64,000 nt of DNA from Agarilytica sp033852175 (GCA_033852175.1 JAWSUY010000037.1:33499-97498); one strand, 5' to 3'; numbered from the stretch's first letter, positions 1-7,558 are shown. Notes: generated by a model not told the origin, from the sequence alone. Translations and numbers: made by a program.

Positions 1-447
1 ATTCCACGACTTACCTTTATCTCTTGACCAAAAGATTTTGTTATCGCTATTTACGCCCCATAACACCCCATTAGAAAAGCGTGATTCAAGATCAGAAATT
101 CGAGTGCTTTCGACTAACTCTATTTTATTAACTGCGGTAATTGCGTTTAATCGCTCCTGCTCAATTAGCTGTGTAATAGTTTCAGATTTCAACTTTTCTT
201 TTTTGGCGGCTAACGCAAATTTTTCAGCCTTCAATTTTGAGGCTTCTGTTTTTTCTACAAGATCCAGTGCCTTCTGCTCTAGTAGTTGAATAGTAGAATC
301 CGTAAGTGCGGCACCCACGATCTTTGGAATACTTTTCCAAGTAACTCCAGAAAATATAAATAACGCAAGACCTAGGATAGTTATCGCTATTACTAGATCC
401 CTACGTTGCCTTTCCAGCTTTTCCAATCTTATTATTATATCATCCAT
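1..447 (-). CDS. Membrane-anchored coiled-coil protein with a BNR-like end (partial, C-terminus off the left edge)
   Basis: Only the first 149 residues are in the window; the frame is open to base 1. The start is the ATG at 447 (MDDIIIRLEKLE). There is one transmembrane segment at about residues 19-35, a long charged region rich in Lys, Glu and Ala (about 50-110) that should form a coiled coil, and then NSDNKIFWSRDKGKSWN. The SRDKGKSW part matches the Asp-box of BNR repeats (S-x-D-x-G-x-x-W), so a beta-propeller may follow beyond the edge. The likely topology is a short cytoplasmic N-terminus with the rest outside the membrane. It is the first of a run of minus-strand accessory genes. Function not recognised; the Asp-box is one motif only, so the propeller is an inference. 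Confidence 0.7.
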   Translation of the reverse strand, partial: MDDIIIRLEKLERQRRDLVIAITILGLALFIFSGVTWKSIPKIVGAALTDSTIQLLEQKALDLVEKTEASKLKAEKFALAAKKEKLKSETITQLIEQERLNAITAVNKIELVESTRISDLESRFSNGVLWGVNSDNKIFWSRDKGKSWN

Positions 448-544
448 TAATACATACCCTTTATATGTGAAAATATATAGAACAGACACCCTACCGCAGT
501 GCTCATCTGTATAGAGAGTGTATGAATTTTTGCACCACAATGGG

Positions 545-605
545 CGCAGCGCATACACAAAAATGAACGTAGACCGCTGCGTCAAATAGAGCACGTTGTT
601 AGCTT
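545..605 (-). repeat. attC-like imperfect hairpin after the 47-residue ORF
   Basis: On the minus strand the sequence begins GCTAACAACGTGCTC, containing the stop codon of the preceding ORF (TAA at 599-601). It then has arms GACGCAGCG and CGCTGCGCC separated by about 20 bases. A stop codon inside a CTAAC core followed by an imperfect stem is typical of integron attC sites. No clear GTTRRRY box is visible at the far side, so this is a suggestion only. Confidence 0.3.
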
Positions 606-742
606 TTTTTGGTAGCTTCTGGTGGCTTGGGAGGTTTAACCGGAGGCATAGGTGTTTTGGTGCCAGTGGTTGGTAAGCCTCTACCATTATCCTTAAAAAT
701 TATTTTTTGACCACTTGGTCCTGATTTGTTTTTATCTGACAT
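599..742 (-). CDS. 47-residue proline-rich small protein
   Basis: A short ORF from the ATG at 742 to a TAA at 599. It opens MSDKNKSGPSGQKIIFKDNG and continues with a Pro/Lys-rich tail containing PMPPVKPPKPPEA. An AGGA ribosome site lies about 8 bases before the ATG, and the start is 10 bp after the stop of the two-helix membrane protein gene at 753-1250, so the two are probably co-translated. The tail is likely disordered and could bind an SH3-like or membrane partner. No family assigned. Coding is supported by the spacing, the ribosome site and the clean stop, but not by homology. Confidence 0.55.
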   Translation of the reverse strand: MSDKNKSGPSGQKIIFKDNGRGLPTTGTKTPMPPVKPPKPPEATKKS

Positions 743-752
743 ATGAACTTTC

Positions 753-1250
753 CTATTGATATGTATTTGATAGATATTGATCAGCTTCGACTTCTGCTTT
801 AGCCAAAATTTTAGCCTTCTTGGGCAATACTAAATCTTTAAGAGCCTTTTTTTCGGCCTTAAGAGACTTATCTTTTAGATTTATATACTGGTCATGGATT
901 TCTTTTTCGGTCAGCTCACCCTCTGCAACAGAATACCAGTGTTTTTCACATTCCAGAGATATATCCTGCATCTGATCGTTGAGATCACTAATCGGTTTCA
1001 ATCTTTGTCTAAACGGCAAAAAAGGTTTAATAGCCGTCACAACCTGAGACAGTGCAATGATTACCGCCCATACAACTTGATACTCTTGCCATATTGCCCA
1101 TGCTGCGATACTTGAGGAAGACGTTAGGGCGAGAAATATATTAGTTGCTTTATCCCACCACTCAGAGCTTGCGGCATAATTGTGTAAATAAATTACGTGA
1201 GTCTTTAACTCCCGCAAAAGACTCCAGTATTTTTGTTGATATTGACTCAT
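753..1250 (-). CDS. Two-helix membrane protein (SLATT-like)
   Basis: 165 residues. There is a short N-terminal helix (YWSLLRELKTHVIYLHNYAA), two close transmembrane segments (about 37-53 and 58-75, with an S-S-S-S-I-A-A-W-A-I-W turn between), and a long soluble helical, Lys/Glu-rich C-terminus. This layout matches SLATT-type 2TM proteins, which accompany nucleotide-sensing defence genes and are thought to act by forming pores. That assignment is from overall pattern and is not certain. The start ATG at 1250 is followed downstream by the 47-residue proline-rich ORF after a 10-bp gap, suggesting a two-gene unit. A hairpin repeat lies about 30 bp upstream of the start. Confidence 0.7.
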   Translation of the reverse strand: MSQYQQKYWSLLRELKTHVIYLHNYAASSEWWDKATNIFLALTSSSSIAAWAIWQEYQVVWAVIIALSQVVTAIKPFLPFRQRLKPISDLNDQMQDISLECEKHWYSVAEGELTEKEIHDQYINLKDKSLKAEKKALKDLVLPKKAKILAKAEVEADQYLSNTYQ

Positions 1251-1282
1251 ATGGTACCTTGCGGGATAAATCTAACACTCTG

Positions 1283-1400
1283 ATGAACGGACCTTTCGGC
1301 CGAATATCTTATTTATATCAATACGCGATAATCGCCAATAACAATCCAGAATCAATCACCTAGCTCAACAACCCTTGATATATTACAATCGTCAAAAATA
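1283..1400. repeat. Dispersed intergenic repeat, copy 1
   Basis: The segment holds a degenerate hairpin (GGACCTTTCGGCC) followed by a tail nearly identical to one at 6626-6708. The shared blocks include TTATATCAATACGCGAT, ATCGCCAATAACAA, TCAATCACC and CCTTG-TATATT. It lies between the start of the 753-1250 gene and the end of the 1518-2666 gene. The two copies are 5.3 kb apart in direct orientation and could recombine. Confidence 0.7.
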
Positions 1401-1419
1401 GACCGGCATAATAAAATGC

Positions 1420-1500
1420 AACGTCCGCTTTGGGCGACCAGCCGACACGGAATGTCAGTGTACTATTGCCTCCCACAATCATCTTTGCTGCCTTTGTCAT
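1420..1500. repeat. Intergenic repeat (GTCCGCTTTGGGCGACCAGCC family), copy 1
   Basis: The core can fold as TGTCGGCT against its near complement around GGTCGCCC. Related copies are at 3060-3165 and 4225-4330, with a weaker one at 6741-6850. Each lies 20 to 55 bp beyond the stop codon of a minus-strand gene. The copy starts at AACGTCCGCTTTGGGCGACC and ends near GCTGCC. A 64-codon open frame crosses it, but I judge that frame to be non-coding. Confidence 0.7.
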
Positions 1501-1517
1501 ATAAAATAAAATTTTTT

Positions 1518-2666
1518 CTAATATAGGAGTGAAAGAGCAAAATATATGTAACAAGAAACAACACCTACGGCCACAGAAATAAGAACACTAGATATCGATT
1601 TATATCGCATATTATTTTTTAAATATTTATATTGACTCGCTTCTTTCTCAGAGCGCTTAGTAACAGTAATAAAACTCTTCTCACCAAAGAATTCAATGGT
1701 CGATTCGAAATATTTTTTAGGGAGGTAGTAAATCGCAAAAAAAGGTAACACAAAACCTAAAATCAACACCTTCAGTATAAACACTAGAGGAACAACAGGC
1801 CGTTTTCTTTCAGTCTCTTTATATTTTTTTTCAACATAGCCTTCCAGTATCGATCTAACATTTTCATCAGAAACCTGATCAGGATAGACCTTTTCAATTT
1901 GAGTAAAATGCAAACCATTCAAATAGTGTAGAGCTTTACCATATTCCTCCTGAACATCCTCATTTTCTTTATTAGAATAATACCCATTAATAAGCTCTAC
2001 CCTAGGGTAAGTAACCAAACTAGGAGTCGAAACCTTAGGGTCACTAAAAATCAACCACGAGAAAAACACGATACCTATCACAATGGCTGCCCCACCGAAG
2101 TAATTCTGAACGGTCATAGTTTTTAACGCCTTTACCGCGAATGTGTATCTTGGGTGCTTTAATGCAATAACATTTGATATCTGATCTCTAAATAAATTTA
2201 GTACCTCAGCTCCCCAACCCGGGTTTGTGTGATCAATAAACAGATTCACCTTCCCCTCATACTCATCACCCACAACATCAAAAGAAAGCTCAACTTTTTG
2301 AGTTTTCAACCCTTCCTTTTTTTCAGTTGTAATCACATACCATTGTAATACGACTCCGTTCACGCCGATATCTCTAGGCTCATTAAAGCGCTGTAAATCA
2401 CTAAAGCTAGTGACTGTTCTAGTGATGCGATTGTCAAATATAAATTTCGCATTAAATGCGTCCAAAATTACACCAGAAGTGTCTTCAATCTTGGCCTCCA
2501 ACAAGTAATAAAACTGCTCTAAATCGTTTAGCCCTAAAGTAAAAGCACCTTCTTCGGGATAGGTTAAACGCTCCTTATTTCCGACAAATTCAACAACCAT
2601 CTCCACAAACTTTTTATGGGAAATATTGATAGAAATATCTTTACTGTCAGCTTCTATTACATCCAT
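1518..2666 (-). CDS. Uncharacterised membrane protein, three predicted TM segments
   Basis: 382 residues, not recognised. A soluble N-terminal part of about 190 residues, beta-rich in appearance, is followed by a transmembrane segment near 193-210 (AAIVIGIVFFSWLIF), a soluble loop of about 85 residues, a second segment near 300-322 (LVFILKVLILGFVLPFFAIYYL), and a third at the C-terminus (about 357-380). The ATG at 2666 has GGTGAGAGT directly in front as a ribosome site. It stands alone, with repeats on both sides, as do its neighbours in this strip. No catalytic motif is visible. Confidence 0.8.
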   Translation of the reverse strand: MDVIEADSKDISINISHKKFVEMVVEFVGNKERLTYPEEGAFTLGLNDLEQFYYLLEAKIEDTSGVILDAFNAKFIFDNRITRTVTSFSDLQRFNEPRDIGVNGVVLQWYVITTEKKEGLKTQKVELSFDVVGDEYEGKVNLFIDHTNPGWGAEVLNLFRDQISNVIALKHPRYTFAVKALKTMTVQNYFGGAAIVIGIVFFSWLIFSDPKVSTPSLVTYPRVELINGYYSNKENEDVQEEYGKALHYLNGLHFTQIEKVYPDQVSDENVRSILEGYVEKKYKETERKRPVVPLVFILKVLILGFVLPFFAIYYLPKKYFESTIEFFGEKSFITVTKRSEKEASQYKYLKNNMRYKSISSVLISVAVGVVSCYIYFALSLLY

Positions 2667-3059
2667 AACATACTCTCACCTGTTAGGTTATGACCGATTC
2701 TTCTAAAATTATTAGTCTGCTAAAAAACTCTTTATACGCTTCATACCGATCAACAGTCCGGCAACCTACGTGTTTGTATTCGCTGTACTCGACAACGCCA
2801 CGCAGCTTGTTGGCGTTGCCCCAGAAGGTTTATTCAAAGCTCTTCTGGGGCTTTCCTCCCAGCTTGGCTCCTAACTTAGACTTTGTATTTACTGCTGCCT
2901 TTTGCTTTTCTACCATGTTGTAACCCTAATATCTACAGTACCCATTTGAGGCCGCGTTCTAATTTTTGTTTGTTGTGGTTGATTGAAATCCCAGCGCCAA
3001 ATAGGCGCTATTGACGTTCTCTAGCGCCGCACAATCAACCGTGTCGGAGTCATTGATTC
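2667..3059. other. Gene-free interval with three strong hairpins
   Basis: Three inverted repeats are visible. CAACGCCA/TGGCGTTG is at 2793-2818. CCCCAGAAG/CTTCTGGGG is at 2819-2850. A larger structure at 2977-3040 has outer arms GGTTGATTG and CAATCAACC enclosing AGCGCC/GGCGCT/AGCGCC. A plus-strand open frame at 2690-2923 has no ribosome site and unconvincing composition. The interval could be a structured RNA, a gene-less cassette or a recombination site; nothing here decides between them. Confidence 0.6.
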
Positions 3060-3165
3060 TTAACGTCTGCTAAGGGCGACCAGCCGACACGGGCTGTCAG
3101 TGTACTATTATTCACAGCCAACAAGTGCTGCCTTTGGCGCCAATCTCCGCAACTTCCACAAATCG
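3060..3165. repeat. Intergenic repeat (GTCCGCTTTGGGCGACCAGCC family), copy 2
   Basis: It matches copies 1 and 3 across the core GGGCGACCAGCCGACACGG and the block CTGTCAGTGTACTATTA, and further out in a GCTGCC/GCGGA segment. It lies about 55 bp beyond the stop of the 3219-4109 gene. Confidence 0.75.
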
Positions 3166-3218
3166 AACTGGGGCCAAAAACGGAGATACTAGCGACAGAC
3201 GTACCCTGATTTATTTTA

Positions 3219-4109
3219 TTAGCCTACATACATTGATTGTTTAAAGTGCTCTGACATTTTATCGGAAATTGCTTTACTAACCGATCCATGTGCTGAAAAA
3301 GGAACGAACGAAAACCTATTAACGCATGCAGGGAATCCGTCAGACTTCCTATAAAATGGCACCTTGTAATGGAATATAAGTCCGATAACCTTATCAGAAC
3401 TACTGGAGTACCTTGAACGAATTTCATCAGCGATTAGTTGTGATACAGGGTGAAGCAAAGATCGCATATTTTTCTCGTCAGCTACATTACCCTGACTTAA
3501 CTCTTGTTGAACACTCCAAATATACTTACTTAGAGAAAGTGCAACTATCCCACGGTGAGTTGAATTATTTCTACATGAATTATCTATTTGATTTATTGCT
3601 TTTTCAATGAGCGCTTCAAGATTGTTCTCACTTAAGGACCTCTTACATTCAACATGTATTAAGGTATCCATTATAGTTAAATTTATATCAGCTTTAGATT
3701 GGTAGCTCACATCCAATCCTGCTCTTAAAAATCGTGACGCGGTATACAATTCAAAAGCATAATTTCTACCATGAATTTTACCCCCATCCCTAGGCTCTTC
3801 AGCCAATAAGGGAGGGCCTTTTTTAAGCCACCACAAAGTTCTCTTGATTACATTACAGTCGAAATATTTTAAATTATTATATATTTCCAACAAGTCATGT
3901 AATTCTGCTATTGCCCATAATAGATCCGAATCATATGCATCTGGTGAAAAGAATTTTCCTTGCCTAAGGGCGTTATCGATTTTTTTTCTATAGGACTGAA
4001 ATCTTCCAGGAGAAATGTTAACACCGACATTTTTAAGCCAGTTATTTGCTGCGTCAAAATCATTAATCATTGACTCAATCGTTTGTTCTTTTTTCCCATA
4101 AGCATCCAT
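3219..4109 (-). CDS. PD-(D/E)XK-like nuclease-fold protein
   Basis: 296 residues. An N-terminal helical part is followed by a segment with the order expected for a restriction-endonuclease-like core: E120 (in FELYTASRF), D141 (in SKADINL) and E154-C-K156 (in IHVECKR). These are the E, D and ExK of the PD-(D/E)XK fold, so it may cut DNA or use the fold only for binding. The ATG at 4109 has a strong GGAGG ribosome site. No methyltransferase or helicase partner is adjacent, so it is not an ordinary restriction enzyme; a stand-alone defence or repair role is possible. Family not recognised by name. Confidence 0.7.
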   Translation of the reverse strand: MDAYGKKEQTIESMINDFDAANNWLKNVGVNISPGRFQSYRKKIDNALRQGKFFSPDAYDSDLLWAIAELHDLLEIYNNLKYFDCNVIKRTLWWLKKGPPLLAEEPRDGGKIHGRNYAFELYTASRFLRAGLDVSYQSKADINLTIMDTLIHVECKRSLSENNLEALIEKAINQIDNSCRNNSTHRGIVALSLSKYIWSVQQELSQGNVADEKNMRSLLHPVSQLIADEIRSRYSSSSDKVIGLIFHYKVPFYRKSDGFPACVNRFSFVPFSAHGSVSKAISDKMSEHFKQSMYVG

Positions 4110-4224
4110 TTTGCCTTACCTCCTGGCTTCTAAATTAGGTAGCTTCGCTTTATATTGGGGATTTCCCCGCATGTCATATGTGCATTTCGCAAAAAGACCA
4201 TTAATCCAGCACAGAACGAATGCT

Positions 4225-4330
4225 CAACGCCTACTTTGGACCGCCAGCCGATACTGACTGTCATGCGCTATTACGCAAAACTTTCTTATGCTGTCTTTAG
4301 CCCCAAATTCCGCTGCTTCCACGCGGACAT
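4225..4330. repeat. Intergenic repeat (GTCCGCTTTGGGCGACCAGCC family), copy 3
   Basis: A diverged copy: ACTTTGGACCGCCAGCCGAT followed by TGACTGTCAT and CTATTA, and further on the CCGCTTCCA-type block shared with copy 2. It lies about 50 bp past the stop of the 4381-5193 gene. Confidence 0.7.
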
Positions 4331-4331
4331 T

Positions 4332-4375
4332 AGCGTTGTACTAACCCGCGCCTATGGGCGGTTATCTTGTTTTTA
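4332..4375. repeat. Hairpin repeat TAACCCGCGCC-N4-GGGCGGTTATC, copy 1
   Basis: An imperfect palindrome, TAACCCGCGCCTATGGGCGG followed by TTATCTTGTTTTT, starting within a few bases of the stop of the 4381-5193 gene. Near-identical copies are at 5211-5256 and 6590-6636, and a degenerate one is near 1283. Size and position resemble a small attC site or a repetitive terminator-like element. Confidence 0.7.
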
Positions 4376-4380
4376 GGGCA

Positions 4381-5193
4381 TTACTCTTCATGTTGAAACT
4401 CAATTTTTAATGGTAATTCAGACATGGCGTAATGAACAAATTGCTGCCCAAGCCCAGTCAAATCGTAACCTTCACTCTCATCAAAAGCTGAAACCGCTGG
4501 CTTAGGGCCACTTCCCTTGGGGCGCCGCTGTGGTGCTTTTGGAATAAAACTACCACGACAATCTACTTCGCGATGCTGGCGAATGATGCTACCCATGCTT
4601 AAATCGCGAATTAATAACTTATATAAATCAGCATCGGCCGAATCCTCGCGGACAGCCTCTTTACCAATTTTTCTCCAGATTTCGCCGCGAGTTATGCCAT
4701 CGGCATTATAAATAGCCGCAATTACCTGAAAGTGTAATTCCGAGTACTGGTTGAGCCAGTCGATGTACATTCTAACTACGTCATCACTAGATACTTGAGA
4801 TGACGCCGCATTTGAAAGAATATTTCTAATGTAAATACGCTTATCTTCACTTTCGGCGCCAGACCATTCTCGAAACGTTTTCTTTACAAGTGATTGATAT
4901 TCAGAGCTAGAAACCCTAGCTGATATCGCTTCATCTTGTAGGTCAAGACGAGCCATTATTTCAATAATCGTTCCTTCTTTTTCCTTTAGCTCGTCTTGTA
5001 ACATACGAACCCAATCTTCAAAGAAGCGATTTACTTTATCCTGCTCTCCCTCTGACCAAGCTCCTGCAATCGCAGAAAATACTCCACCCACAAACGGAAC
5101 TGAGCCACCAACAGCTTGCAAAGCACCTCTTGAATTTTTAGCCACCTTGCCACTTTCAGGAAGCCTCTTTTCTTCATCTGAATCATCGTTCAT
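4381..5193 (-). CDS. Uncharacterised cytoplasmic protein with N-terminal glycine-rich hydrophobic helix
   Basis: 270 residues. An acidic leader is followed by a Gly-rich amphipathic stretch (ALQAVGGSVPFVGGVFSAI, about residues 24-42) like those that insert into membranes, then a helical domain with KEKEGTIIEIMARLDLQDEA. The C-terminal half (about 150-215) looks like a winged-helix fold (YNADGITRGEIWRKIG). ATG at 5193, preceded by AAGGA. It lies 61 bp after the stop of the 5255-6577 gene, with a hairpin repeat filling the gap. I have the impression that close relatives are widespread as hypothetical proteins, but know no function. Confidence 0.75.
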   Translation of the reverse strand: MNDDSDEEKRLPESGKVAKNSRGALQAVGGSVPFVGGVFSAIAGAWSEGEQDKVNRFFEDWVRMLQDELKEKEGTIIEIMARLDLQDEAISARVSSSEYQSLVKKTFREWSGAESEDKRIYIRNILSNAASSQVSSDDVVRMYIDWLNQYSELHFQVIAAIYNADGITRGEIWRKIGKEAVREDSADADLYKLLIRDLSMGSIIRQHREVDCRGSFIPKAPQRRPKGSGPKPAVSAFDESEGYDLTGLGQQFVHYAMSELPLKIEFQHEE

Positions 5194-5210
5194 AGTGAAT
5201 TCCTTGCCGC

Positions 5211-5256
5211 CCTAACTTTGTAATAACCCGCGCCTACGGGCGGTTATCTTGTTTTT
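5211..5256. repeat. Hairpin repeat TAACCCGCGCC-N4-GGGCGGTTATC, copy 2
   Basis: It begins CCTAACTTTGTAATAACCCG and ends GGGCGGTTATCTTGTTTTTA. It overlaps the stop codon of the upstream gene (5255) and ends about 20 bp before the next start. On the minus strand the distal edge reads ACAAAGTTAGGGC, close to the GTTRRRY core of attC sites. It fills almost the whole intergenic gap. Confidence 0.75.
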
Positions 5257-6577
5257 AAATGCTTGATATGAGAAATTTGAGATCATACCCATTAAACCGA
5301 TGGTTAGGCCAACGCTCTATATCAAATGACATTTTTTTACCCTCACATTTCTCAGAATACGATTCGCAATTTGAAATAGCATTTTTCATGCCTTCGGACA
5401 AAGGCTGATTTAAGCTAGAGATGCTCAAAGCTTCTGCCATCTCCTCTAGCTTTTCACAAGCCTGCTGAGATCTGGCAGCGTCATTCACGTTAACTTTAAG
5501 CTTTAGTACATTTGCAGCCTCTTCAGAACCTTCAACATAGTAAGCGATGTTGTCAGGAAAAATGCCATCGTTAAACTCTTCCATTGAAGATGATGCCGAC
5601 CATTCCTCTTCGAAAAGCCTATTATAGAACCTCGTTTTTAATCCTTCGTTTACAAGAAAGTCTTTTGCTTTATAAGGGCTCCAACCTTGCTCTATTGGTA
5701 CTTCCCTTGGGTTTCTTTCAGAAGACCTAACTTTAATAATGTGCTTAAAGGTATCCACCAGATCAGAGTGTGACTCTATATTTTCTCTAGCGACTTGATA
5801 TGACCATCTTTCTAGCTGACTTACACGAAGATTGAACAATACAATCGCGTAGAATTTAGCTGTATATCTATGAAACCTATTATTTATTGAAAATTTAAGG
5901 CGAACAAAGGCCTCCTCGTATGAGGAATAAACCAACATAATGAAAATAAATGGCAAGTAACAAAGAGTCAACAGCGGGGGAACAAAGAAGTCATATGCAG
6001 TTTTTTCTTTGCCAAACTCACCAAAATTGGTCGTCAACATGTACAAGGTATAAATAATTAAGACTACCCCGAATAAAGACAGGCAATATTCTAGAAGAAC
6101 CTTTACTTGATGATATTTTTTGTCGGTTTCAGCAATAGCTAGCATAGCTCCAATTAATGCTAAAACTGGGGCTAGCAGAACCTCGATCCAAAGGGAGAAA
6201 GAATATACGCCAACGATAAGTTGAAGGATCGCCAGCAGTTTTAAATTATCTATAACTGAGTGTTTGAAGTAGCTTTTGACTTTTTTGATCTTTGTAATCT
6301 TAAACAATGACATGAATCCAACGGAAGCGCACCAAAAAACGGTATTTTTGAGCTGCTCAGCATTCCATAGATCAAACTCAGAAAGCCAATAAATGGCAAT
6401 CGCCATATAAGCAACCATCAAACAAAGGACAGATATTATTTGTCTTACAAAGAAAGTCGATAACAGTTTTTTAAAAGCGGTTCTGACCTCAGCCATCTTT
6501 GAGGATGAAAAGATATAAGCCGAAATTGCCAGCAGCCATAAAGCAATTGCAATTTCTCGATTATTTAGAATATCCAC
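5255..6577 (-). CDS. Multi-pass membrane protein of unknown function
   Basis: 440 codons. The first half holds about eight hydrophobic segments (for example near residues 8-25, 46-65, 78-95, 110-130, 133-150, 163-185 and 200-220). From about residue 230 the protein is soluble, with GWSPYKAKDFL and a long charged C-terminal part. The start is a GTG at 6577 (GTGGATATTC) preceded by AAGGA, the only good ribosome site; the protein then begins MDILNN. The stop overlaps the hairpin repeat shared with its neighbours. The family looks like a recurrent accessory-region membrane protein, but I cannot name it or give a function. Confidence 0.8.
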   Translation of the reverse strand: MDILNNREIAIALWLLAISAYIFSSSKMAEVRTAFKKLLSTFFVRQIISVLCLMVAYMAIAIYWLSEFDLWNAEQLKNTVFWCASVGFMSLFKITKIKKVKSYFKHSVIDNLKLLAILQLIVGVYSFSLWIEVLLAPVLALIGAMLAIAETDKKYHQVKVLLEYCLSLFGVVLIIYTLYMLTTNFGEFGKEKTAYDFFVPPLLTLCYLPFIFIMLVYSSYEEAFVRLKFSINNRFHRYTAKFYAIVLFNLRVSQLERWSYQVARENIESHSDLVDTFKHIIKVRSSERNPREVPIEQGWSPYKAKDFLVNEGLKTRFYNRLFEEEWSASSSMEEFNDGIFPDNIAYYVEGSEEAANVLKLKVNVNDAARSQQACEKLEEMAEALSISSLNQPLSEGMKNAISNCESYSEKCEGKKMSFDIERWPNHRFNGYDLKFLISSI

Positions 6578-6589
6578 GAGTTTCCTTGT

Positions 6590-6708
6590 GCATTTAACTT
6601 TGTAATAACTCGCGCCTTCGGGCGGTTATCTTGTTTATATCAATACGCGATCATCGCCAATAACAACCAACAATCAATCACCCTTGGTATATTGAAATCG
6701 GTAAATGG
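6590..6708. repeat. Hairpin repeat copy 3 fused to dispersed repeat copy 2
   Basis: The segment 6605-6636 is the third near-identical hairpin (TAACTCGCGCCTTCGGGCGG plus TTATCTTG). It continues directly into the tail shared with 1306-1400 (TATATCAATACGCGAT, CGCCAATAACAA, TCAATCACCCTTGGTATATT). It lies about 20 bp upstream of the GTG start of the 5255-6577 gene. On the minus strand the edge reads GTTAAAT, which satisfies GTTRRRY. Confidence 0.75.
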
Positions 6709-6740
6709 GGACCCGTATATTACACCAAGAACATGAACTC

Positions 6741-6850
6741 AATGTCCGCTAAGGGCGAAGACCAGACTTTACAACAAAACTTCAACGTCAGCGACACTCT
6801 GACGCCTACTAGACGACAATTGCATCATGCTGGCATCGATTGGGGATTCT
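6741..6850. repeat. Intergenic repeat (GTCCGCTTTGGGCGACCAGCC family), weak copy 4
   Basis: AATGTCCGCTAAGGGCGAAG matches the core of the other copies and the far end has a CATGCTGGCAT block, but the middle is diverged (GTCAGCGACACTCTGACG forms its own small hairpin). It lies about 40 bp past the stop of the 6890-7558 gene, the same relative position as copies 1 to 3. Confidence 0.45.
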
Positions 6851-6889
6851 ACTAAGTTGATGTAGTATGAGAAAGCCTTTAGCTTATAG

Positions 6890-7558
6890 TTAATTCATCA
6901 TATAAGGTGTTTCGCCCTCATCAACAATATTTACAAGAGGTTTAGAATACTTAAGAATCTTTTCTTCAGGCCATACTTTAGGCTGGTCTGTAAATATGTA
7001 GTCCTGAGGCAGACGCCCCCAATTTTCAACCCCCGGAGTCGCAATCCGGCTTTCTGTCGCTAATCCGAGCCAGTATCCCTCCAGGTTGGCCCACTTTGTC
7101 CATTGATCCAGGCCAGATTCACTCCACGCGAGTACAATTGCATTTACATTGACACCATGCTTTGAGGCCCATCTGAATAAAAAATATGATCCGCGACGAT
7201 AGCGCCGACTATGGAGGTGTTCATAAAAGCGTTTTGATAACCTGGTTGTTCGACCGATGTAACAAGCTTTACGCCTATAGTCTTTACTGTACGCAGTAAG
7301 TGCATATATCCAGCACCCATCAAGTCTTGAAGCAGCATTCGTTGGTTTTTTTATTGAGTCAGTACGAGTGTGGTTATTGAAGACGAACCTTATTCTAAAA
7401 CGCTTATTTCCGCTTCCCTTAAGCCCAAGGTAATCGGCTCCATTGCGCGTGATAGTTAGATTGTATTCATCCACCCACTCAAGCAACCCTTCCATTGAGC
7501 TTATCTCCTGTGAATCAATAGCTGATTGGAAGAGTTGTTTGAGATATTCTGTTTTCAT
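6890..7558 (-). CDS. GIY-YIG nuclease-domain protein
   Basis: 222 residues. The GIY-YIG core is visible: W83-I-Y85 (in GCWIYALTA), C99-Y-I-G-R-T (ACYIGRTTRL), R110-F with H114 (SKRFYEHL), and a plausible metal-binding Glu at 160 (WANLEGYWL). The first 75 residues form a separate N-terminal segment, and there is a short tail after the nuclease domain. It is neither UvrC-like nor an obvious homing endonuclease, because no intron or intein is near. ATG at 7558, with a weak ribosome site. A stand-alone GIY-YIG protein in an accessory strip suggests a defence or mobile-element role; the substrate cannot be told. Confidence 0.75.
   Translation of the reverse strand: MKTEYLKQLFQSAIDSQEISSMEGLLEWVDEYNLTITRNGADYLGLKGSGNKRFRIRFVFNNHTRTDSIKKPTNAASRLDGCWIYALTAYSKDYRRKACYIGRTTRLSKRFYEHLHSRRYRRGSYFLFRWASKHGVNVNAIVLAWSESGLDQWTKWANLEGYWLGLATESRIATPGVENWGRLPQDYIFTDQPKVWPEEKILKYSKPLVNIVDEGETPYMMN

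Noticed and set aside
1360..1554. 64-codon minus-strand gene
   Set aside because: It crosses the intergenic repeat and its product reads as translated repeat sequence; no ribosome site.
2690..2923. 77-codon plus-strand gene
   Set aside because: It runs through two strong hairpins and lacks a ribosome site; composition is not protein-like.
4155..4376. 73-codon plus-strand gene
   Set aside because: It is a translation of repeat copies 4225-4330 and 4332-4375, not a conserved protein.
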